A DNA stretch of 64,000 bases from NCBI RefSeq assembly GCF_033097525.1, contig NZ_CP109907.1:4650001-4714000 (forward strand). The letters are read 5' to 3'. Source of the DNA: Sphingobacterium sp. UGAL515B_05 (GTDB lineage Bacteria; Bacteroidota; Bacteroidia; Sphingobacteriales; Sphingobacteriaceae). The position numbers were made by a program, and so were the translations under genes. The notes beneath the pieces are model-generated. The model made no database searches. It saw only the letters and a list, made by a program, of their open reading frames with translations, and had not been told where the DNA came from. Below are positions 16,930 through 25,164 of the stretch, in pieces. Within the stretch, counting starts at the first letter, position 1, and the number at the start of each line of letters is the position of its first letter.

Positions 16930-17364
16930 ATGTATTTAGATCCAGATAACCACGTCGTTAAACTTTGTGCCCAAGGTATGGACATCGAGGGTAAACCGGA
17001 AGAAGCAAGCAAATTATTTACTCAAGCTTGGAATGAAGCAATAAATGACGTTGAAAGATTTATAGCAGCCCATTATATAGCAAGACATCAGAAGAGTGTT
17101 GCAGACAAATTGAAATGGGATGAGACGGCCTTACATTTGGCTCAAGAAATAAAGGACAACGATGTCAGCGGGGCATTCCCGTCGCTTTACTTGAATATTG
17201 CCAAATGCTATGAGGATCTAGGCGATGTTGAAAATGCAGAAAAAAATTACCAATCAGCACTTTCGTTCACGGACAAATTATCTGATGACGGATATGGAAA
17301 TATGATTAGAGGAGGTATTTTGAACGGAATTAAAAGGTTAAAGTCATTGAGTGAGAATAGATAA
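16930..17364 (+). CDS. TPR-like protein
   Basis: A 144-residue helical protein with tetratricopeptide-like helix pairs: GKPEEASKLFTQAWNEA near residue 20 and LNIAKCYEDLGDVENAEKNYQSAL near residue 95. The N-terminal pattern (DPDNHVVKLCAQGMDIEGKPEEA) belongs to a Bacteroidota family that databases often label rRNA adenine methyltransferase. No S-adenosylmethionine-binding motif is visible, so I regard that label as wrong. It most likely serves as a protein-binding module. It lies 76 bases after the Crp-like gene on the same strand. Confidence 0.75.
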   Translation: MYLDPDNHVVKLCAQGMDIEGKPEEASKLFTQAWNEAINDVERFIAAHYIARHQKSVADKLKWDETALHLAQEIKDNDVSGAFPSLYLNIAKCYEDLGDVENAEKNYQSALSFTDKLSDDGYGNMIRGGILNGIKRLKSLSENR

Positions 17365-17405
17365 CATAATCGTCCAGTCTTTGTCACTTACAATTCATAT
17401 AAACA

Positions 17406-17433
17406 AAAAAAGCTAATCTTGCGACTAGCTTCT
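17406..17433 (-). terminator. intrinsic terminator of tRNA-Lys
   Basis: On the minus strand AGCTAGTC and GATTAGCT pair with one mismatch around a short loop, followed by TTTTTTT. It lies just past the tRNA 3' end. Confidence 0.7.
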
Positions 17434-17438
17434 TTCTG

Positions 17439-17511
17439 TGATCCCGCTGGGATTCGAACCCAGGACCCATACATTAAAAGTGTATTGCTCTACCAGCTGA
17501 GCTACGGAATC
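17439..17511 (-). tRNA. tRNA-Lys (anticodon TTT)
   Basis: A 73-base cloverleaf on the minus strand. The acceptor stem GATTCCG pairs with CGGGATC (one T-G pair), with discriminator base A at 17439. The D arm carries AGCTCAGCTGGTAGAGC, the anticodon stem ATACA/TGTAT encloses CTTTTAA with anticodon TTT, and the T arm contains GGTTCGAATCC. The 3' CCA is not encoded (the next bases are CAG), as is common in this phylum. Confidence 0.97.
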
Positions 17512-17645
17512 TTACTTCTTTATTTTTGAACTGCCGTTCCTTGTTTGAAGTGATGCAAAAGTAGGGCTTTAATCCTATTCCTGCAAATAATTTTGGCTTA
17601 AAATCACGCTCTAATGCTTAATAAGCTGATTTTAAGCCAAAAAAA

Positions 17646-19565
17646 TTAATCATTTTCCAAATCCATGATTTCTTCCGCCAACTGCTCCCAACTCTCCTGG
17701 AATTGTGTCAATAATGCCTTTGCTGAGTTGTAAGAACGTGTAGTTTCCTGTAACTTAGTCGCATCCGAATAAACCGCTTCGTCCGCAAGCTTCGATTCTA
17801 AGTTTTTGACTAAAATTTCCTGCTCCTCAATTTTTTGTTCAAAAGACGTTAGCTCCTTATTTTTCTTGCTCAACAAACGTGTCTTATCTTCCGTAAGTGG
17901 ATGTTTCTCCTTCTTTACTTTGGGTTCTTCCTTGACTTTTTTCTCGGTTTTTACCTCCGTCTTCACAACGCGTTTTGCAGCCCATTCTTCATATTCCTGG
18001 TAAGTACCTGGGTACTCCTTGATCTGTTTGTCTTCAATGTACCAGATTTTGTTCGCCACATTGTCCAAGAAATACCGGTCGTGGGATACAACGATAAATG
18101 TACCTTCGTATTGCTGCAAAGCCTGGATCAGAATGTTGACAGACTGCATATCCAAGTGGTTGGTAGGTTCATCAAGCGCTAAGAAGTTCGCGTCTGCGGT
18201 TAATGCTTTTGCAAGAGCCACACGTGATTTCTCACCTCCGGAAAGTACTTTGATCTTTTTGAAAGCATCGTCTCCGGTGAATAGAAAACATCCAAGAATG
18301 GAGCGCAATTCGGTCTCTGTATGCTTCGGTGCAAAAGTTTGTAACTCGGCAAGGATGGAATTTTCCAGGTGTAAGGCTTCCAGCTGATGTTGTGCAAAAA
18401 ATGTTTGCGACACGTTGTGTCCCTGTTCTGCCTTTCCTTCAAACTCGTGATCCGCATTGGCCACGATACGTAAGAGGGTAGATTTACCTTTACCATTGGC
18501 ACCAATTAGTGCAATCTTATCACCCTTTTCTATAATTGCTGAGGTATTTTTTAAGATCTCCAGGTTAGGGTAGGACTTGGAAATATTTTCCAACGTCACA
18601 ACGTGACGACCTGAAGGTTTTGAAAATTTAAAGCTGAAGTTTACCGTCGGATTGTCATCGTCAACATCGTCAATTCTCTCCAAGCGATCCAACGCTTTGA
18701 TCCGCGACTGCGCCATTTTGGCTTTGGAAGCCTTAGCACGGAAACGCTCAATTAAACGTTCTTCCTGTTTTATCTTGGCTTGCTGGTTTTTAAACTGATT
18801 GGCCTGCAATTCATTCCGTAATTCCTTCTCTTCAAGATAAAAACTGTAATTACCTGCATAAAGTGTTAATTTTCCTTTACGTGATTCTACTGTTTTCTTG
18901 ATGATGCGGTCAAGGAAATATCGATCGTGGGAAACAATCACAATGGCGCCATCAAATGCTTGCAGATAGTTCTCCAGCCATTTGATGGAAGGTAAGTCCA
19001 TGTGGTTGGTCGGCTCATCCAGTAACAGAATATCCGGAGTTTGCAATAAGATGCGGGCAAGCATAACCCGCATACGCCATCCTCCAGAGAAAGTTGCCAA
19101 TGGTCTTTTTTGTTCTTCTTCTGAAAAACCTAGACCAGCAAGGATTTCATGGGCCTTAAATTCGATGTTATAACCATCTAAGGCCTCAAATTCTACTTGT
19201 TTATCGCTTAGTTTATTCAGGATGTCATCCGAATAATCTGTTTCTAGTTTGTGGAGTAAGTCCTCGATTTCGGCATGTAATTGATTTTGGCGCTCAAAAG
19301 CTTCCATAGCAACATGCAAAATGCTTTTGTCCGAATGGTAAGACAATAAGTCCTGGTTTAAATAACCAATCTTAAGGTCCTTCGCCATGGAAATCGTTCC
19401 TGATGTGGGCGTATATTGACCGACAATAAGGCGAAGTAAAGTTGATTTACCTGTACCATTGGCACCGATCAAGCCAACTTTATCTCCTGGTTTGATATGC
19501 CAGTTTGCTTCGTCATATAAAGCGCGAGATCCTATTTCAAATGTTAAATTATTTATTGATATCAT
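17646..19565 (-). CDS. ABC-F family ATPase (Uup/YheS-like)
   Basis: A 639-residue soluble protein with two ABC domains and no membrane segment. The first has Walker A GANGTGKST and signature FSGGWRMRVMLA; the second has GANGKGKST and LSGGEKSRVALA. Both are followed by LLDEPTNHMD or ALDEPTNHLD Walker B motifs. A linker rich in charged helices (about 240-320) is the P-site interaction motif region, and a lysine-rich tail leads to a C-terminal coiled coil (about 565-635) of the Uup type. ABC-F proteins act on the ribosome, in translation control, quality control or antibiotic protection. The length and C-terminal domain point to the housekeeping Uup/YheS side rather than a resistance factor. Confidence 0.93.
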   Translation of the reverse strand: MISINNLTFEIGSRALYDEANWHIKPGDKVGLIGANGTGKSTLLRLIVGQYTPTSGTISMAKDLKIGYLNQDLLSYHSDKSILHVAMEAFERQNQLHAEIEDLLHKLETDYSDDILNKLSDKQVEFEALDGYNIEFKAHEILAGLGFSEEEQKRPLATFSGGWRMRVMLARILLQTPDILLLDEPTNHMDLPSIKWLENYLQAFDGAIVIVSHDRYFLDRIIKKTVESRKGKLTLYAGNYSFYLEEKELRNELQANQFKNQQAKIKQEERLIERFRAKASKAKMAQSRIKALDRLERIDDVDDDNPTVNFSFKFSKPSGRHVVTLENISKSYPNLEILKNTSAIIEKGDKIALIGANGKGKSTLLRIVANADHEFEGKAEQGHNVSQTFFAQHQLEALHLENSILAELQTFAPKHTETELRSILGCFLFTGDDAFKKIKVLSGGEKSRVALAKALTADANFLALDEPTNHLDMQSVNILIQALQQYEGTFIVVSHDRYFLDNVANKIWYIEDKQIKEYPGTYQEYEEWAAKRVVKTEVKTEKKVKEEPKVKKEKHPLTEDKTRLLSKKNKELTSFEQKIEEQEILVKNLESKLADEAVYSDATKLQETTRSYNSAKALLTQFQESWEQLAEEIMDLEND

Positions 19566-19573
19566 TTCAACTG

Positions 19574-19620
19574 CAAAAGTACAAAAGTAATGAATATTTC
19601 TTCTTCTTTGAGTAACTTTG
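19574..19620. promoter_or_regulatory. compact divergent promoters of the ABC-F gene and pyrD
   Basis: On the minus strand TACTTTTG occurs twice in tandem (19589-19582 and 19581-19574) just ahead of the ABC-F ATG at 19565. On the plus strand TAACTTTG (19613-19620) ends five bases before the ATG at 19626. All three match TAnnTTTG, so both mRNAs may begin at or within a few bases of their start codons. Confidence 0.6.
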
Positions 19621-19625
19621 CGATT

Positions 19626-20660
19626 ATGTATAAATTAGTCAAACCTATATTCTTTACAATGAATCCGGAGACGGCTCACCATAAAGTGACCGGTGGATTG
19701 AATGTTTTCTCAAAAATTTGGGGCGCCAAACAATTATTGAACGCTTTTTTTACCGTGGAAGATCCACGTTTGGAACGCGAAGTCTTTGGATTGAAATTTA
19801 AAAATCCTGTGGGCCTTGCTGCTGGCTTTGATAAAAATGCGGAATATATTGCAGATATGACTAATTTGGGATTTGGTTTTATCGAAATTGGAACGGTAAC
19901 TCCTAAGCCGCAACCGGGAAACGATAAACCCAGGATGTTCCGACTTGTTTCCGATGAAGCTTTGATCAATAGAATGGGATTTAATAATCAAGGGGCAGAC
20001 GTTGCCGCCACAAGATTGAAAAATCTAAAGGATCGAAAAGGATTGTTAATAGGGGGGAATATCGGTAAGAATAAGGTGACGCCTAATGAGGAAGCTGTCA
20101 ATGACTACATTTATTGCTTCAATGCATTGTTTGACTACGTGGATTATTTTGTGGTCAATGTGAGCTCCCCGAATACACCGGGCTTACGCGATTTGCAGGA
20201 AAAGGAACCTTTAAAACATCTATTAAATACTTTACAAAGCCTCAATGTCGCTAAAACAGCTCCGAAGCCAATTCTGCTTAAGATAGCACCTGATTTGACG
20301 GATAGTCAATTGGATGATATCGTCGAGATCGTATTGGAGACACAAATTGCAGGCGTCATCGCAACAAATACAACAATTTCAAGAGAAGGCTTAAAGAGTC
20401 AACAGGAACTGATTAATGAAGCGGGCGGGGTAAGTGGACGTCCTTTGACCAAGCGTTCAACAGAAGTTATTCGCTACTTAAGCGAAAAGTCCAACAAGGC
20501 ATTTCCTATCATTGGTGTAGGGGGGATTCATTCGGCGAAAGATGCCATAGAGAAGTTAGATGCAGGAGCCAGTCTCATTCAAGTTTATACCGGTTTTATC
20601 TACGAAGGTCCAGGCTTGATTGCAAAGATTTGTAAAGGCATATTGCAGACAGGAAGATAA
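19626..20660 (+). CDS. pyrD: quinone-dependent dihydroorotate dehydrogenase (class 2)
   Basis: A 344-residue enzyme of pyrimidine synthesis that oxidises dihydroorotate to orotate with FMN and passes electrons to membrane quinone. The N-terminal helix MYKLVKPIFFTMNPETAHH is the class 2 membrane-association region. Motifs seen are NPVGLAAGFDKN, FIEIGTVTPKPQPGN, NRMGFNNQG, the catalytic-loop serine in VNVSSPNTPGLRDLQ, GVIATNTT, and IGVGGIHSAKDA at the FMN phosphate site. An upstream in-frame ATG (19590) would place the -7 box inside the gene, so 19626 is preferred. A TIGR02757-family gene follows after 8 bases. Confidence 0.96.
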   Translation: MYKLVKPIFFTMNPETAHHKVTGGLNVFSKIWGAKQLLNAFFTVEDPRLEREVFGLKFKNPVGLAAGFDKNAEYIADMTNLGFGFIEIGTVTPKPQPGNDKPRMFRLVSDEALINRMGFNNQGADVAATRLKNLKDRKGLLIGGNIGKNKVTPNEEAVNDYIYCFNALFDYVDYFVVNVSSPNTPGLRDLQEKEPLKHLLNTLQSLNVAKTAPKPILLKIAPDLTDSQLDDIVEIVLETQIAGVIATNTTISREGLKSQQELINEAGGVSGRPLTKRSTEVIRYLSEKSNKAFPIIGVGGIHSAKDAIEKLDAGASLIQVYTGFIYEGPGLIAKICKGILQTGR

Positions 20661-20668
20661 GGATTAGC

Positions 20669-21448
20669 ATGGCAGTTGATTTTGATCTGAAAGATTTCTT
20701 GGATAAGAAAGTTGATGAATATAATCAACCTGGTTTTATTCCAAATGATCCCATATCGATTCCGCATCAATTTTCAACGAAGCAGGACATTGAAATCATG
20801 GGATTCTTGGCTTCGATTATGGCCTGGGGCCAACGGAAGACAATTATCAATAAATGCAAAGAGCTCATCGTTCGAATGGATGGCGAGCCATACGATTATA
20901 TCATGAATCATCAAGAACAGGATCTAAAAAGTTTATTGGGATTTAAGCATCGTACGTTTAATGATACAGATATTCTTTATTTTGTTTCTTTTTTTAGGCA
21001 TCACTATCAGCATTTCGAATCTTTGGAAGATGCTTTTCTCGTAGGGCAGGAGAGCAGGCAAGAGGTCGACTTAGAAATGGCGCTGAATGCCTTTAAAACC
21101 TATTTCTTTTCGTTGCCTGATTATCCTGTTCGCACACGGAAACACATTAGTAGTCCAGCACAGAAGTCAACCGTCAAGCGGATCAATATGTTTTTACGCT
21201 GGATGGTCAGAAAAGATACAAATGGGGTAGACTTTGGAATTTGGCACCGTCTGTCCCCAAAAGATCTAATCTGTCCGTGCGATGTCCATGTTGAGCGCGT
21301 TGCCCGTAAATTTGGTCTAATTACATTGGATAAAGTGAATTGGAAAACAGCCCAGGAATTAACGGCCAATCTACGCCTACTAGATCCGTTGGATCCGGTC
21401 AAATATGATTTTGCGTTGTTTGGCTTAGGCGTAGAAGGGGAAATGTAA
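20669..21448 (+). CDS. TIGR02757-family protein
   Basis: A 259-residue soluble protein of a family widespread in Bacteroidota and named TIGR02757; its function is unknown to me. It contains the patterns MGFLASIMAWGQRKTI, a KRINMFLRWMVRKD segment and the C-terminal CDVHVERVARKFGL. The RWMVR and D-x-H-x-x-R-V-A-R-x-x-G-L patterns recall helix-hairpin-helix DNA glycosylases (the shape of endonuclease III-type domains), so a DNA-repair role is a reasonable guess only. It is in an operon with pyrD (8-base gap) and is followed by a strong terminator. Confidence 0.88.
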   Translation: MAVDFDLKDFLDKKVDEYNQPGFIPNDPISIPHQFSTKQDIEIMGFLASIMAWGQRKTIINKCKELIVRMDGEPYDYIMNHQEQDLKSLLGFKHRTFNDTDILYFVSFFRHHYQHFESLEDAFLVGQESRQEVDLEMALNAFKTYFFSLPDYPVRTRKHISSPAQKSTVKRINMFLRWMVRKDTNGVDFGIWHRLSPKDLICPCDVHVERVARKFGLITLDKVNWKTAQELTANLRLLDPLDPVKYDFALFGLGVEGEM

Positions 21449-21463
21449 AATTAAGACGTGAAG

Positions 21464-21508
21464 AAAAAAGCGTCCTTGTCAACTATAGCTGGCAAGGACG
21501 CTTTTTTT
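21464..21508. terminator. strong bidirectional terminator
   Basis: The GCGTCCTTG arm ending at 21478 pairs with CAAGGACGC (21493-21501), flanked by runs of A and T. It closes the pyrD unit (+) and the redoxin-GAPDH unit (-). Confidence 0.9.
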
Positions 21509-21549
21509 TATACCGGAACCAATGGTAAGATGCTGCAGGGGTAGCTAGA

Positions 21550-22557
21550 TTATACAAGCTTGTCGATCTTGATCAGGAGGTCAACCAAACGATTAGAATA
21601 ACCAAATTCATTGTCATACCAGCCCACAACCTTGACTAGACCACCCACTACCGAGGTTAACTGGGCATCAAATACACATGAATAGGGGTTATTGATGATA
21701 TCTACCGAAACTATGGGGTCTTCTGTATAAAATAATACATTTTTTAAGTCGTTTTCTGCTGCAGCTTTGAACGCTTTATTAATTTCTTCTACCGTGGTTT
21801 CTTTCTCAAGTGTACAGGTAAAGTCCGTCAATGAGCCATTGAGTACAGGTACACGTATGCCTGCGCCCCCTAATTTATGCTGCAAATGTGGAAAGACATT
21901 GGTTATCGCCTTAGCAGCACCAGTGGTTGTTGGAATGATCGCCGACGATGCTGCTCGCGCTCTCCTTAAATCTTTATGTGGTGCGTCGTGAAGATTCTGG
22001 TCTCCAGTCATGGAGTGAACCGTGGTAATATAGCCATCTTTGATGCCCCAATTTTCATCCAATATTTTAACTAGGGGAGCAACATTGTTTGTTGTACAGG
22101 AGGCATTGGATAAAATCGAAGCAGATAGATCAATGACACAATCATTAATGCCCAATACCACTGTTGGAATGTCTTTATCTTGTGCCGGTGCGGAAATAAT
22201 CACTTTTTTTGCACCAGCTTCCAAGTGCAGCGACGCTTTGTCACGACTGGTAAAGTAACCCGTAGATTCTATGACGACATCAATTTGAAGCGCCCTCCAA
22301 GGCAATGCCGCAGGATCTTTTTCATTGGTGACCAAGATGGAAAGATCATTGACAATAATATGTTTGTCATCGTGGGTCACAGTACCAGGAAAAGGACCAT
22401 GTACAGAATCATATTTAAATAGATGGGCCAACGTCTTGGTGTCTGTCAGATCATTGATAGCGATGACATTCAATTCATCGAAAGCCCCTCTTAAAAAGAT
22501 ATTACGTAGTGTATTTCTACCGATACGTCCGAATCCATTGATTGCTATGTTTAGCAT
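21550..22557 (-). CDS. gap: type I glyceraldehyde-3-phosphate dehydrogenase
   Basis: A 335-residue GAPDH of normal length. The NAD-binding motif INGFGRIGR is at residues 6-14, with the acidic residue for ribose binding in IAINDLTD. The catalytic Cys154 lies in SNASCTTNNVAP, the partner histidine in TTVHSMTGDQ, and the C-terminal WYDNEFGYSNR is intact. It catalyses the NAD-dependent oxidative phosphorylation step of glycolysis. Bacteroidota often have more than one GAPDH; this one sits not in a glycolytic cluster but 6 bases after a secreted redoxin gene, so it may be a second, specialised copy. Confidence 0.96.
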   Translation of the reverse strand: MLNIAINGFGRIGRNTLRNIFLRGAFDELNVIAINDLTDTKTLAHLFKYDSVHGPFPGTVTHDDKHIIVNDLSILVTNEKDPAALPWRALQIDVVIESTGYFTSRDKASLHLEAGAKKVIISAPAQDKDIPTVVLGINDCVIDLSASILSNASCTTNNVAPLVKILDENWGIKDGYITTVHSMTGDQNLHDAPHKDLRRARAASSAIIPTTTGAAKAITNVFPHLQHKLGGAGIRVPVLNGSLTDFTCTLEKETTVEEINKAFKAAAENDLKNVLFYTEDPIVSVDIINNPYSCVFDAQLTSVVGGLVKVVGWYDNEFGYSNRLVDLLIKIDKLV

Positions 22558-22563
22558 TTCAGA

Positions 22564-23199
22564 TTATTTATGAAATTGGCTTATTGCATCGTTAATATTT
22601 TTTTCACCTTCCCAATGTGCTTTTAGCTTTCCATCCGCACCATACACATAATTTGCCGGAAATTGTGAAGGCACATGGATTGTTTGTATAAACGTTTGGT
22701 CTTTATCAATCAATACCTCTACGTTAGATGCTTTGGATAGTTTAGGAGCGAATGTGTCAAAAAAACCTAATACTAATGCCGGGTCATTCATTGAAATATA
22801 ATAGATATTGACGTCTTTTAGACGATCAATATTCTTTTCTAGCTCCGTAGCTTCATGTTGACAATGACTACATCCTGGATCAAATAGAATAAAAACGGTA
22901 TTCTTGTCTTTGGCAACGTTTTCCTGCGTAACTCTGATGCCCGAACGAAGCTGATAAAATGTGAAATTAGGGAGAATGGCTGCAGGGTCGGAAGATTGCG
23001 TTGGTGCAGCTTGACTATGGTCGTGGCCTGCATGATCGTGACCTGCATGATCGTGACCTGCATGATCATGGCTTTCAGCGCTGGCTTCCTGGGTCGTATT
23101 TGAAGTATGATCTGTTTTCGGTTTGTTGTTATTGTTACATGAGTAAAGGATGCTGGCTGTCAATACCGCTGTAACTCCTAAGATTATTTTTTTATTCAT
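22564..23199 (-). CDS. TlpA/redoxin-like lipoprotein with a histidine-rich repeat
   Basis: A 211-residue protein. The signal peptide ends in a lipobox (ILYSC, Cys21), so it should be anchored in the periplasm-facing membrane. Residues 44-62 are a low-complexity run of AGHDH units, a likely metal-binding stretch. A thioredoxin-fold domain follows (about 75-211) with the redox motif CSHC (Cys110, Cys113) in ILFDPGCSHCQHEA. The family reduces or forms disulfides in exported proteins. The histidine run suggests zinc, copper or nickel handling, which is inference. It is the first gene of a unit with GAPDH. Confidence 0.87.
   Translation of the reverse strand: MNKKIILGVTAVLTASILYSCNNNNKPKTDHTSNTTQEASAESHDHAGHDHAGHDHAGHDHSQAAPTQSSDPAAILPNFTFYQLRSGIRVTQENVAKDKNTVFILFDPGCSHCQHEATELEKNIDRLKDVNIYYISMNDPALVLGFFDTFAPKLSKASNVEVLIDKDQTFIQTIHVPSQFPANYVYGADGKLKAHWEGEKNINDAISQFHK
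23027..23071. repeat. three tandem 15-bp units encoding AGHDH
   Basis: The unit CCTGCATGATCGTGA is present at 23027-23041 and 23042-23056 without change, and once with changes at the end (23057-23071). It encodes the histidine-rich stretch of the redoxin. The exact copies make slippage and copy-number change likely. Confidence 0.9.
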
Positions 23200-23419
23200 A
23201 AACTACCTGTGCTTTTAAATCAGTGTTAGTGATTTGTTATTTTTATTATTCATTCAAATAGATTACTTCATTTTTCAAAGAAATATGAAGTAATCGATTG
23301 CATTAATGGGTCAAAACTATGAAAAAAATGGGATTCTCTACCTTTCAATTTCATTTATGACAGTTTACTGGATATCGATGCTTTTTATAGTTCAGTAGTT
23401 TAAAAGCCATGAACTATAT

Positions 23420-24514
23420 TTAATCAATGATATCTAGTTTATCACGAGATGATTCCGGGTCTATTAATGAGGTCGATTGGATGATTTCCGGTGTGCTTCT
23501 TCCGAATTCGATGCTATAAACTTTAAGTAGAACGCCAACGCAAGATAGAATTAGAGGTCCAAATATCAGTCCCAACATACCAAACAGATTTAGTCCCAGT
23601 AAAACGCCAAATACGGTGATTAAGGGGTGGACATCCCCCAATTTTTTCAATATGGTAAAACGAAGCACATTATCTATACTTCCAATAATAATGATCCCGT
23701 ATAAAGCAAGACCTATGGCGTTTCCGGACTGACCATTTGCAAGAAGAAAGAGAGCCGCAGGTAAATAGACTACCATCGTTCCCAAAATAGGTATTATTGT
23801 GGAAACTGCCGTGAGGATACCAAGGAAAATAGGACTTTCTAACCCAAAAAACCAATAGCCGAGGCCCGCAACGATACCCTGACACATGGCCAAAATGGGA
23901 ATACCAATTGCATTGGATTTGACCATCATGTCAAATTCTTTCCATAACTCCGCTTTACTTGCTTTGGTGAAAGGAATCGCTTGATAGATCGTTTCTTCTA
24001 GTTTTTTGCTGCTTACGAGCATAAAATAGAGGACAAATAATGCAACGAGTACATTGACACCTACCTCCGCAACGGAATTCAGAATATTGGGAATAAATTT
24101 AGCTGCTCGCTGGAGGGCTTGCATTAATGCTGTATCTGAAAGGTCTATATTACTTAAGTACGGACTATCTTTTAAATAGGTCTTAACAGAGTCAAACTTC
24201 TGCATTAGTTCATCTTTGTTACTAACAACTTCCGTTACCTGAGGTACCATATAGTTGATTAAAAGATAGAGTGGGCCAACTAAAAAAATAATTGTCAGTA
24301 AGATCAACAAGATACTGGCTAATGATTTATTCCATTTTTTTTCTTCGGTAAGTTTATGATTGATCTTTCTAAAGAGAATGTAAAGTGTTATCGCCCCCAA
24401 AAAACCAGGTAAATAATAAAATAGGCTTGTAAAGATCAATATGCATATCGCTACAATAATGAGGATAAGCATAATTTGATTAATGGAATTATTGTTGATT
24501 TGTTTATATTTCAT
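23420..24514 (-). CDS. AI-2E family transporter (YdiK/TqsA type)
   Basis: A 364-residue membrane protein with the PF01594 pattern: paired N-terminal membrane helices, a soluble middle region (about 85-150), and a C-terminal membrane block with the conserved GLGYWFFGLESPIFLGILTA, STIIPILGTMVVYLPAA and HPLITVFGVLLGLNLFGMLG segments. Members include exporters of autoinducer-2 and sodium/proton antiporters, so the substrate is not defined. An in-frame ATG at 24562 would add 16 residues, but a -7 box at 24523-24530 lies between the two, so ATG 24514 is chosen. Confidence 0.92.
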   Translation of the reverse strand: MKYKQINNNSINQIMLILIIVAICILIFTSLFYYLPGFLGAITLYILFRKINHKLTEEKKWNKSLASILLILLTIIFLVGPLYLLINYMVPQVTEVVSNKDELMQKFDSVKTYLKDSPYLSNIDLSDTALMQALQRAAKFIPNILNSVAEVGVNVLVALFVLYFMLVSSKKLEETIYQAIPFTKASKAELWKEFDMMVKSNAIGIPILAMCQGIVAGLGYWFFGLESPIFLGILTAVSTIIPILGTMVVYLPAALFLLANGQSGNAIGLALYGIIIIGSIDNVLRFTILKKLGDVHPLITVFGVLLGLNLFGMLGLIFGPLILSCVGVLLKVYSIEFGRSTPEIIQSTSLIDPESSRDKLDIID

Positions 24515-24522
24515 ATAGCTGA

Positions 24523-24530
24523 CAAATGTA
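24523..24530 (-). promoter_or_regulatory. promoter -7 element TACATTTG
   Basis: An exact TAnnTTTG match on the minus strand, ending 8 bases before the AI-2E transporter ATG. It implies a very short or absent 5' leader. Confidence 0.5.
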
Positions 24531-24886
24531 CTGTCTTTTGATGTGTGTTTATCGTATGACAATATTTTTTTGGAAAAGTTTTATAAAGTTAAATTAAACT
24601 TCCTTTTTTATAATTTCAATGATTTTTTAAATTTCTTTTCTGATTTTGCCGCTGGGATCAAATCTGTACCATTAGACCTAATGTGGGTTTACTTTCAAAG
24701 AAGAATTATTCACCGAGCTGAGCATCGAACAACTGACCTTCTTTATTGCCTGGACCATGTTTTCCAAAACAATGCACCCCCATGTTGGCGATCGGTGATT
24801 TTTGTGGTTTATACCTGTATTGAAACCCAATTGTTCTGCCTTCGTCTTTTATTGCGGGAAAGAGGATTAAGCGCTGCTCGAAAATC
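24531..24886. other. intergenic region without a supported gene
   Basis: About 350 bases between the AI-2E transporter and the small gene at 24887. A 115-codon plus-strand frame overlaps it, but its composition (many Cys, Phe, Arg) and lack of a start context argue against coding. No hairpin terminator is evident. Confidence 0.5.
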
Positions 24887-25084
24887 TTAGTTTTGGTTCT
24901 GAGGCATAAGAATTTCTTTTAAAATAGTCAGGATATCATACTGCTTGATAAAGAGCATGGAATGTGTAGGCCGGGATACATCGGATCCGCTGTCAGATTG
25001 CGTATTCCTGCTATTGGTTTTAATTCCCTTATGAAAAAAAGGATGAGACCCTTTTCCTTTTTTATTGTTTGAAAATAAGCCCAT
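24887..25084 (-). CDS. small hypothetical protein
   Basis: A 65-residue frame starting ATG 25084 (MGLFSNNKKGKGSHPFFHKG) and ending MPQNQN. It is basic and polar, with a helical C-terminal half (LFIKQYDILTILKEILMP). It lies 80 bases downstream of sbcC on the same strand and could be its distal operon gene. I recognise no family, and the support is only a sensible composition and position. Confidence 0.4.
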   Translation of the reverse strand: MGLFSNNKKGKGSHPFFHKGIKTNSRNTQSDSGSDVSRPTHSMLFIKQYDILTILKEILMPQNQN

Positions 25085-25164
25085 AATCTTTTGTGTTTTG
25101 GTTATTGCGGCTATCCTGTGAAGAATGTGACCGCAATAACTAATATACAAAATAACTTTGGATC

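Noticed and set aside
17646..19565. Antibiotic-resistance ABC-F protein
   Set aside because: Length and the C-terminal coiled coil fit the housekeeping Uup/YheS type, and the setting is core chromosome.
24543..24890. 115-codon plus-strand frame
   Set aside because: It overlaps the promoter of the AI-2E transporter and has an unlikely composition; no family pattern.
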